Of a DNA stretch of 10,986 nucleotides, positions 1 to 5,720 are shown one piece after another. The notes under the pieces are model-generated. The model ran no database searches. It worked only from the letters and a program-made list of their open reading frames with translations, and was not told where the DNA came from. Both the position numbers and the translations under genes were made by a program. Numbering within the stretch: position 1 is the stretch's first letter; the number at the start of each line of letters is the position of its first letter. Source of the stretch: Candidatus Bathyarchaeum sp. (GTDB lineage: Archaea; Thermoproteota; Bathyarchaeia; Bathyarchaeales; Bathyarchaeaceae); assembly GCA_004376385.1 (NCBI GenBank), contig SOJY01000270.1, positions 1-10,986 of the forward strand. Direction: 5' to 3'.

Positions 1-9
1 ATGCATAGG

Positions 10-35
10 GGGGGTATCGATCGCGAAAGACCCCC
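10..35. other. GC-rich inverted repeat at the left window edge
   Basis: GGGGGT at 10-15 pairs with ACCCCC at 30-35 around a 14-base loop that itself contains the palindromes ATCGAT, CGATCG and TCGCGA. It starts just past the stop of the 118-residue gene. No T-run follows on the minus strand within the window, so it is not a standard intrinsic terminator. The minus strand has an ATG at 6-4 right after the C-run, and a frame beginning at GTG 39-37 is also open to the edge. A downstream gene may therefore begin here, with this stem in its leader, but too little sequence is present to call it. Confidence 0.3.
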
Positions 36-392
36 TCACTCCCTACGAATCTCTACAGTAGGGAACGAGGTAGTCTTTGAGCGATCGGTAAAAGTTTTTC
101 GAGTAACCACAATGTAAATTCCTAAACTATTTAGTTCAAGAATCTCTTGTATCGCTTGGTTAATGGCGAGGGCCTCCTCAACTTCACTTAACTCATGTGA
201 AGTTTTAACAATTCTTGCTAAGTAAGCACAAGTATTGTAACCTTGACGCATGTCAAAAGCAAACCATTGATCCCACTGTACAAAAGGATTGAAAGGATTG
301 TCAAGAGTTGTTAACATCAAATCATCTTCAACAATCTCTTTAAGTTCTTTTGTTCTATTAGTGCTATCATTATTAGTATCCATAGCCATCAT
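36..392 (-). CDS. conserved phage protein of unknown function (118 aa)
   Basis: No enzymatic motif is visible and I cannot give a function. The most distinctive part is an aromatic-rich core at residues 28-60, containing LDNPFNPFVQWDQWFAFD, then GYNTCAYLARI. An alternating acidic/hydrophobic helix (about 65-88) and a short beta-like stretch GIYIVVT (91-97) follow. The polar N-terminus (residues 1-20) looks disordered. From memory, proteins with the same DNPxxPFxQWDxW core are common in tailed phages of Gram-positive hosts and often lie just upstream of the large terminase gene. That recall is unchecked. The ATG at 392 overlaps the upstream stop as ATGA and has GGAAGG six bases upstream, so it is translationally coupled to the RNA-polymerase-like gene. 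Two more ATGs at codons 2 and 4 leave the exact start slightly open. Confidence 0.8.
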   Translation of the reverse strand: MMAMDTNNDSTNRTKELKEIVEDDLMLTTLDNPFNPFVQWDQWFAFDMRQGYNTCAYLARIVKTSHELSEVEEALAINQAIQEILELNSLGIYIVVTRKTFTDRSKTTSFPTVEIRRE

Positions 393-3073
393 TCTTCACC
401 TTCCATTGCCTGGGTTACTGTACTGACAGATACACCTAGGGCATCAGCTATCTCTGCACGAGTATAGCCGGTTGCTAACATAGTACGAGCACGGGTCATT
501 CTTGTAGGGGACATGAGCTTAGGAGTACGCGGCATAGCCCGTTCTTTAAGCTTCTTGGTATCCGTATTAGCTAGGACCTTTTTCAACTCGGTGGGGGAGA
601 TGGCCCCCGCTTGAATCGCAAGCCACTCCCGGTCTGTTATTTTAATGTCTGCCTTCCTAGCTTTGTATCTGACACGGGCCTCTTCTAAAGCTTGGGCCTT
701 AATCTTTTTAAGGTCGGCGGGATCCATACCGGGGTTTGCCCGCTTCTTGGCATCTATCACTTTGTTAGCCATAAGCTGAGCTTTTCTTTCAAGAGGTTTG
801 TTTCTGAAAGCTAAGGCCAGCTTCTCTCTAAGAGTTCTAACTTCTGGATCAAAAGTCTTTCTCGCCGATGAAGAGTACGGAATGTCCTTTGTTCTTAAGA
901 CAACCTGCCTAGCTTTATTAGCAAAGGATTTAAGTTTGTTTGCATAAGATGCATACACCTTCTCCATAACTGTACCAGAAGATAACTTAAATGCATCATC
1001 AACTTCTGCCATGCGTGTCGTCTTAGTAAGACGCTTAACTACCTTTCCTTTTTCAGTAACATAAGTGTCACCGGTTTCTTCATACAACTTCTTACCGGTC
1101 TTAGGATCAACATAGATGCGTCTCTTTTTACCTGTCTTAGGGTCTTTAATGTACTTCCCTTCTTTTCTCTCAAGCACCCGTATTGCAGAGGATGCTTTAG
1201 AAATTAAGGTAGATGCGCCAGCTGTTGGTTTACCCTGGTATTTCGTTTTTAAATTACTTATGCCATTATCAATAGCAGATTGTTTGTAGTTCAACCCATG
1301 TTTTTCTGCATCGATAACAACCATTGAATGACGAACAGCGCGAGCTATCTCATTGGGAGAGGCCCCTTTAATCGTCATGTCAGTAATAAGGTTCGTTACC
1401 TTCCCCATCTCCATTTGCTTTGTACGGGGATTAATTTTCTTCATACCCTCATACGTAGGATATGCAGATTGAGGATCAAAATCTTTTAGTCCAGTTAAAG
1501 GTTTAGAAGTTTTAATAAACCGTTTAATGTTAGGTATAACAACGACGGTATCCCCATCGAAGTCGGCACCCGATAATCGATTAGCCGTTTTGGGATTAAT
1601 CCCAATAGCATCTTTCGCTGATCCGATTAAACCTTTAGCTTCTACGTTTCGGTTGTTTACAATAAGCTCAGGGATCTCAAATGTGCCACCATGGGGATAT
1701 CTAATAAGAGCTACCACCTCCCCGTTTCTATAATTAGGAGCATAAACTTCCGTATCTTTAATAGAAACAAAAGGTAATAGAACCTGAGATGCTTGTCTTG
1801 GTAAAGCAGCAGCTTTAAGATGCACAGAGGCAGCGTCTGCGTCATTAGCATAGGATTCCAATAAAGCCTTTTTTACAGAAGGATTCGTTAAAGACATAAT
1901 CTCATTGAACTCTTCCTGCTTTAAATTCAGTGCTAGTCCCAATTGCTGCTTAGCAAGCGCAGATGTTTGTTTCGATAAAACTTGAGCTGATAGATTTTTC
2001 GACCATCTATCCCATGACCCTTCTTCACCAGCACCAGGAACAGAGCCCACAATATTTAATGCCGATAATTGTTCATTGCCATTAGCATCTATATAATGTT
2101 TCTGTCTTAATGTGGTTCCAAATGGATTATCAGGATCATCCTTCATAAGTTTGTAAACATCTGCAGTAGGCGTTCCCTTTGGTTTATTTGTATTGTAGAT
2201 AACGTCGTAACCGACGGGTATGTCATCAGCATGCATGGCCATACCTTTCATGTAGTATTTGCCATCAACACCAACACGCACTTGCGCATAGGTCGCATTA
2301 CCTAAATCAAGATCTTCAACTCCTTTACGAAGTTGAATCACGCCATCTCTGGCTAAACCTCCTTCATCGCCATACCGAATCATTATCCTATTACCGTTTA
2401 TACTGCGAATAGGTTCAAGACCTAAGAAAGATCGACCACCATCCTCAGAATAATCATCAACCATAGAAATCTGATATCGATTTTTCTGAACCTCTGCCCA
2501 GGAAGTTCCTGGCGGGGCCATCACTTTCATCGATGTCAACTTTCCAGTTCCAACTTGTCGAACCTTCAGATAGTGTACTCCATAGCCTTCTTCTCGTAAC
2601 ATAGCCACTGCGGTGTTTAATTTGGTTCTTGTCACACCCAAATGTTGCTCTACACCAAGTCCAACATCAATAAACTTTTTATTATCAACAGCATCTTTTA
2701 ATACCGTTGATGTAACAGCTGTGGACGCGGCCCTATCTTTTAAAGCTGGATCTAATAGAGAACGAACAGAAGACTCATTGAGCCCCATTCGTTCTCCAAT
2801 AGCCACATTAGAATAACCTTTTTCTTTAAGCCGATAAACCATAGCAGCATCAGCAGCTCGTTTTTCTGCGCGAGCAATAGAACGTCGATCACGTAATTCC
2901 CTGGTATTCATTCCCATACCAGCAGCAATCTCTTTTTCTGATAAACCTTTTGCTTTTAGGTCGCTAACATAACTAAGAAAATTGCCACCTCTTTGATGCG
3001 GATCTCCACCAGAACCCCAAGGATATCTTCCGGAGTGACGTTTTGTACCAAAATGCTTAATTACTTTTGCCAT
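389..3073 (-). CDS. putative single-subunit DFDGD-type RNA polymerase with HTH domains
   Basis: Likely a DNA-directed RNA polymerase of the two-double-psi-beta-barrel superfamily (YonO, crAss-like phage and QDE-1-like enzymes). The key evidence is GADFDGDTVVVIP at residues 502-514: Asp504, Asp506 and Asp508 match the magnesium-binding NADFDGD of cellular beta-prime subunits. It is preceded, as in beta-prime, by an arginine/proline strand (RYPHGG, 458-463) and a connector. Residues 272-300, with YMKGMAMHADDIPVGYD and a following NTNK, are a candidate for the first barrel. Helix-turn-helix segments are seen at about 44-67, 78-105 and 857-890, with a winged-helix-like segment at 130-185. The N-terminus carries RHSGRYPWGSG (12-22), a peptide I recall from other phage proteins. 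Residues 640-690 form a lysine-rich insertion with a repeated DPKTGKK. The start has GGAGGAG eight bases upstream and overlaps the nuclease gene by 13 bases. Polymerase activity is inferred from one strong motif; a non-catalytic DNA-binding role is the alternative. Confidence 0.72.
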   Translation of the reverse strand: MAKVIKHFGTKRHSGRYPWGSGGDPHQRGGNFLSYVSDLKAKGLSEKEIAAGMGMNTRELRDRRSIARAEKRAADAAMVYRLKEKGYSNVAIGERMGLNESSVRSLLDPALKDRAASTAVTSTVLKDAVDNKKFIDVGLGVEQHLGVTRTKLNTAVAMLREEGYGVHYLKVRQVGTGKLTSMKVMAPPGTSWAEVQKNRYQISMVDDYSEDGGRSFLGLEPIRSINGNRIMIRYGDEGGLARDGVIQLRKGVEDLDLGNATYAQVRVGVDGKYYMKGMAMHADDIPVGYDVIYNTNKPKGTPTADVYKLMKDDPDNPFGTTLRQKHYIDANGNEQLSALNIVGSVPGAGEEGSWDRWSKNLSAQVLSKQTSALAKQQLGLALNLKQEEFNEIMSLTNPSVKKALLESYANDADAASVHLKAAALPRQASQVLLPFVSIKDTEVYAPNYRNGEVVALIRYPHGGTFEIPELIVNNRNVEAKGLIGSAKDAIGINPKTANRLSGADFDGDTVVVIPNIKRFIKTSKPLTGLKDFDPQSAYPTYEGMKKINPRTKQMEMGKVTNLITDMTIKGASPNEIARAVRHSMVVIDAEKHGLNYKQSAIDNGISNLKTKYQGKPTAGASTLISKASSAIRVLERKEGKYIKDPKTGKKRRIYVDPKTGKKLYEETGDTYVTEKGKVVKRLTKTTRMAEVDDAFKLSSGTVMEKVYASYANKLKSFANKARQVVLRTKDIPYSSSARKTFDPEVRTLREKLALAFRNKPLERKAQLMANKVIDAKKRANPGMDPADLKKIKAQALEEARVRYKARKADIKITDREWLAIQAGAISPTELKKVLANTDTKKLKERAMPRTPKLMSPTRMTRARTMLATGYTRAEIADALGVSVSTVTQAMEGEE

Positions 3074-3633
3074 GGATTATACTCCTCCGCTTTAAATTCC
3101 TCGATTTTCTTGTCGAAGTATATGATCTTTTCCATAATACGCCGAGTATCAACATGCGTCGGTTCATGTATTATGATTTTTGAAACTTGATAAATTCGCA
3201 ATTCAATATCTATGTTTTTCGGTAAATGATCATATTCCAAACAAAATAATGCTGAGTAAATTTCGAGTTGTACCATAGACACACGGGACAACCCTGTTTT
3301 TAAATCATGAACCCTTAGCAAATTATTTCTAAAACTAATTGCATCAGAAGTTCCAAAGGCATTATATGAATAAAATAATATTTGTTCTGGCGCCATGCGA
3401 TAACCTATAGCGTCATTAATAAACTGATTTACCGGGTTTTTAGTTTTTGGAAGTTTAATTCCAAGCAAAATTGCCTGTTTGGCAAAGTCATGGAGAGCAA
3501 TTCCACGAAATTGAGTTTGCGATTTCGCATAGGCATTTCGAAGCTTTTCCTCATCATAATTTAACCAATGATAATTAGAAGCCGATAAAAATGCATGCCG
3601 ATCCATTAGGTCGTAATGTAAATTAAATTTCAT
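3061..3633 (-). CDS. PD-(D/E)XK nuclease, RecB/Cas4-like
   Basis: A compact 190-residue nuclease of the RecB/Cas4-like PD-(D/E)XK fold. Visible motifs in order: LSASNYHWLNYDEEKL (16-31), which resembles the N-terminal segment of phage members; GIALHDFAK (44-52), whose His48 is the usual metal-binding histidine; GTSDA (94-98) with catalytic Asp97; HDLKTG (109-114) with Asp110 and Lys112; and QLEIYSALF (122-130), the RecB-type Q-x3-Y motif. All catalytic positions are present, so it should be an active metal-dependent DNase, probably acting on ends or branched DNA. It has no cysteine cluster, so the iron-sulphur site of Cas4 is absent. The ATG overlaps the VRR-NUC stop as ATGA (3633-3630), showing coupling; its 3' end runs 13 bases into the RNA-polymerase-like gene. 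Its place beside a helicase, SSB and polymerase supports a role in phage recombination or replication. Confidence 0.88.
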   Translation of the reverse strand: MKFNLHYDLMDRHAFLSASNYHWLNYDEEKLRNAYAKSQTQFRGIALHDFAKQAILLGIKLPKTKNPVNQFINDAIGYRMAPEQILFYSYNAFGTSDAISFRNNLLRVHDLKTGLSRVSMVQLEIYSALFCLEYDHLPKNIDIELRIYQVSKIIIHEPTHVDTRRIMEKIIYFDKKIEEFKAEEYNPWQK

Positions 3634-3938
3634 CTGCGCACTATGCTCCAGCCTAATGCTTCCTCCAACTCGTCAAAAACTTTTCCTAAATTTGACGGGT
3701 ATATAAACCTAGAGAAAGATAACAGATCAAGCTTGTCAACCCAATACTTTTGATTCGGCTGACGAACCGCATTTCTAGCCCTTTTAACTTCTAAAGCAGC
3801 CCAAAAATTATTTTGCAAAAACAATAAATCAGGAAATCCTTGAATGTATGGCGAATCAATTTTTAATACAACTGCTTCGGGATACTGACGTTCAAGTTCC
3901 TTAATTATTGAGGATTGTAATACTCTTTCTGAAGTCAT
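3630..3938 (-). CDS. VRR-NUC domain nuclease
   Basis: A 102-residue stand-alone VRR-NUC protein, a minimal member of the PD-(D/E)XK superfamily that usually cuts branched DNA or forks. The core is complete: Glu4 and Gln8 in the first helix (SERVLQSSIIKEL), GFPDLLFL at 34-41 with catalytic Asp37, and FWAALEVKRARN at 45-56 with Glu50 and Lys52. The family's QPNQKYW helix follows at 60-66. Length matches other stand-alone phage VRR-NUC proteins, which are about 90-120 residues. The start is supported by TAAGGAA about eight bases upstream of ATG. It follows the helicase gene after a 36-base gap and is coupled by ATGA to the next nuclease. Helicase plus VRR-NUC is a familiar phage pairing, consistent with Holliday-junction or fork processing. 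Substrate is inferred from the family. Confidence 0.92.
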   Translation of the reverse strand: MTSERVLQSSIIKELERQYPEAVVLKIDSPYIQGFPDLLFLQNNFWAALEVKRARNAVRQPNQKYWVDKLDLLSFSRFIYPSNLGKVFDELEEALGWSIVRR

Positions 3939-3948
3939 ATAAAATTCC

Positions 3949-3978
3949 TTACAGACAAAAAGGAAAAATGTTTTTCAT
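3949..3978 (-). CDS. possible 9-codon mini-ORF bridging two genes
   Basis: In the short gap between the helicase and VRR-NUC genes, the helicase ends in GAATGA and the embedded ATG (3978-3976) opens a 9-codon frame, MKNIFPFCL. AGAAGGAGA lies close upstream. Its stop codon TAA is part of the TAAGGAA Shine-Dalgarno of the VRR-NUC gene. A ribosome finishing the helicase could reinitiate here and be handed to the nuclease start. It may equally be chance in a gap, since the purine run also encodes the C-terminal GluGlyGlu of the helicase. No protein function is claimed. Confidence 0.22.
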   Translation of the reverse strand: MKNIFPFCL

Positions 3979-5204
3979 TCTCCTTCTATAATAGTCTTTG
4001 TTTTTAGTGCGAGCTTCATTTCCGATTCGTTAAAGTTTTTCTTATGTATTATCGCTTTTCTTATCGCAGAATCAATCCATGAAAGTGACACAATTCTGTA
4101 ATAATACAGATTTGCAAATGGCGTGTTCATTCTATCTATACGCCCAGCAGCTTGTGTCATAATTCTATAGGAATAATTCAATGAATAGAAGACGATAACG
4201 TTTGTCTCTATGCAATTCCAACCATGGCTTCCAGATAAGTACTGAACCAGGTAAACCCAACTTTCTCCTTCCGGTAATAGTTGGTGTTTATGTCCATTCC
4301 ATTCGGCCACGTTCACATTGGGAAGTTCTTTTAGAGTACGCAGAATCTCTAATTCATAATTAAAGTTATAAAAGATTATTATCTTTCTGTGTTTTTCTAA
4401 TAACTCTTTTATAATGTCAAGTCGTGTCGGGTCACTATTAACAACTTTACGTACCGCAACGAAAAGCTCACTGATTTGTTTTATTGGTTTATCTGTAAAT
4501 GGGTTCCATCTTTTTTGTGTAACTAGCTTCAACTTCTCTTTATCATAGTCTACCCACAAAGTTTTATAGATGCTCATTGTTTTTTTTTCATACTTCATCA
4601 TCACAATGACTCGCCGTTTAAGTCTGTTCAAACGCCCTTCTTCAAGGAATCTCTCAACTTTAGGAAACCTAACAAACGAATTATATACAACGTGACGTCG
4701 TATAAATTGAGTTCTGTTTTTATAGAAGTTATTAGCCACGAATACAGGAATATAATCCATCCACGTATCACCTGGCGTAGCACTCAACAAAATCCAATTA
4801 TTCTTTTTTGTAACTTTGATAAATGATTTAACCCATGCTCCAGAACCTACAACTCGCTGCTCGTCAAATATAAAGAAGGCATTATCAACATCAACATACT
4901 TCTTAATATTGTTCCAAGAGTCAACTTTGACTTGAACGCCATTTATACTTGAATCTCTATCGGTAGCTAACGCAAACTTAGCACACTCACGTTCCCAATC
5001 AAGTGTATCTCGTTTTTTTGCAGTAGTGATAATATATAAATCTTTTGACGGATTATCATTACACTCTACAACATAGTAATAGTATACCGAAGTGATAGAC
5101 TTACCAGAACCGACCCCACCACAAAGGATGGAGCCGGTTTTTAACTGGTTTACAGCATCAAGTTGATATGGGAATAGCTTATTCTTCCCAGGTGGATTCT
5201 TCAT
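3975..5204 (-). CDS. SF2 (SNF2-like) DNA helicase
   Basis: An ATP-dependent DNA helicase or translocase of superfamily 2. From the chosen start (409 residues): Q-like FPYQLDAV (11-18), Walker A GGVGSGKS (29-36), Ia region LYIITTAKKRDTLDWE (56-71), motif II FDEQR (113-117), motif III LLSATP (139-144), motif IV KIIIFYNF (274-281) and motif VI QAAGRIDR (351-358). The acidic pair Asp114-Glu115 and both arginines of motif VI are intact. Motif II reads DEQR rather than DEAH. The frame stays open to a TTG at 5264 and an ATG at 5255, but the ATG abuts its GGAGG with no spacing, and conserved helicase sequence begins only after 5204. I therefore place the start at the ATG of MKNPPGKNKL, overlapping the SSB gene by 26 bases; its own Shine-Dalgarno is weak, which suggests coupling. 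It probably remodels forks or recombination intermediates with the SSB and the two nucleases. Confidence 0.9.
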   Translation of the reverse strand: MKNPPGKNKLFPYQLDAVNQLKTGSILCGGVGSGKSITSVYYYYVVECNDNPSKDLYIITTAKKRDTLDWERECAKFALATDRDSSINGVQVKVDSWNNIKKYVDVDNAFFIFDEQRVVGSGAWVKSFIKVTKKNNWILLSATPGDTWMDYIPVFVANNFYKNRTQFIRRHVVYNSFVRFPKVERFLEEGRLNRLKRRVIVMMKYEKKTMSIYKTLWVDYDKEKLKLVTQKRWNPFTDKPIKQISELFVAVRKVVNSDPTRLDIIKELLEKHRKIIIFYNFNYELEILRTLKELPNVNVAEWNGHKHQLLPEGESWVYLVQYLSGSHGWNCIETNVIVFYSLNYSYRIMTQAAGRIDRMNTPFANLYYYRIVSLSWIDSAIRKAIIHKKNFNESEMKLALKTKTIIEGE

Positions 5205-5703
5205 CGCCAGCTGTCCCACTAACAGGAACGTCTCGGTATTTCTTAGCGAGTTCATCCTCCACAATGGTTACATACATGGTCTTGAGATAAGCTTTTACAC
5301 CTCTCTTATCATTCAGCTCCCAATTGTAAGGGCGGACAATTAAATCCACAGATTCAAACTCAGCCCAATCAAGAATATTAACTGTATCCTCATCCAGAAT
5401 CTGCATTCCGCCTCCAGTAATGAGTGTAATCTTCGGAGGGTAACGCATATACTTTACTTCAACAGGCAAATACGCTTGGCGTTCTTCATCCGGATCGCGA
5501 GGTTCCAAAAACTTCACATTCCAACCGTCCGAATCCAAAGTCTTTGCTAACTCTGGTTCCAAGAATATGCAGAAATTTCGACTACCAGGTCGATTGAACT
5601 GACTTTCTTTGCCTGTGAAATTGCGGAATCCAATACGCGCATTCTCAATTGTTATGTTACTATTTACTTCAGGTGGTAGTTCTTGTTTTTTATTACGTGG
5701 CAT
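5179..5703 (-). CDS. phage single-stranded DNA-binding protein
   Basis: A 174-residue protein that resembles the OB-fold ssDNA-binding family encoded next to DNA polymerases in many tailed phages of Gram-positive bacteria. Seen directly: a short polar N-terminus, then FRNFTGKESQFNRPGSRNFC (26-45), GWNVKFLEPRD (60-70), a YLPVEVKY strand (78-85), LDWAEFESVDLIVRPYNWEL (111-130) and GVKAYLKTMYVTIVEDELA (135-153). The C-terminus is acidic (GDEESTWEE), as in SSBs that recruit partners through acidic tails, though it lacks the classical DDDIPF tip. The family match is from memory of these conserved blocks. The start is certain: AAAGGAG at 5716-5710 precedes the ATG, in a leader almost identical to that of the polymerase gene. 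It sits 17 bases behind the replication fusion protein, supporting a role coating template ssDNA. Confidence 0.82.
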   Translation of the reverse strand: MPRNKKQELPPEVNSNITIENARIGFRNFTGKESQFNRPGSRNFCIFLEPELAKTLDSDGWNVKFLEPRDPDEERQAYLPVEVKYMRYPPKITLITGGGMQILDEDTVNILDWAEFESVDLIVRPYNWELNDKRGVKAYLKTMYVTIVEDELAKKYRDVPVSGTAGDEESTWEE

Positions 5704-5709
5704 TTAAAA

Positions 5710-5716
5710 CTCCTTT
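5710..5716 (-). promoter_or_regulatory. ribosome binding site of the SSB gene
   Basis: AAAGGAG, six bases before the ATG at 5703-5701. The surrounding AATTGAAAGGAGTTT matches the leader of the polymerase gene, with one extra T before TAAATG here. Confidence 0.85.
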
Positions 5717-5720
5717 CAAT

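Noticed and set aside
1..39. Start of a downstream gene (for example large terminase) at ATG 6-4 or GTG 39-37
   Set aside because: Only up to 13 codons would be visible, with no properly spaced Shine-Dalgarno and no motif, so it cannot be supported from this window.
1527..1733. Plus-strand open frames of 60-92 codons at 1527, 2613, 2993, 3382, 9127, 9309, 9776, 10084, 10169 and 10270
   Set aside because: They lie antisense to well-supported minus-strand genes, lack convincing Shine-Dalgarno sites and have no protein-like motifs.
3061..3633. Cas4 of a CRISPR adaptation module
   Set aside because: The protein lacks the four cysteines of the Cas4 iron-sulphur cluster, and there is no repeat array or other cas gene nearby; a phage RecB-like nuclease fits better.
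3975..5264. Helicase start at TTG 5264 or ATG 5255
   Set aside because: The extra 20 residues look like out-of-frame SSB sequence, and GGAGG touches the ATG at 5255 with no spacing.
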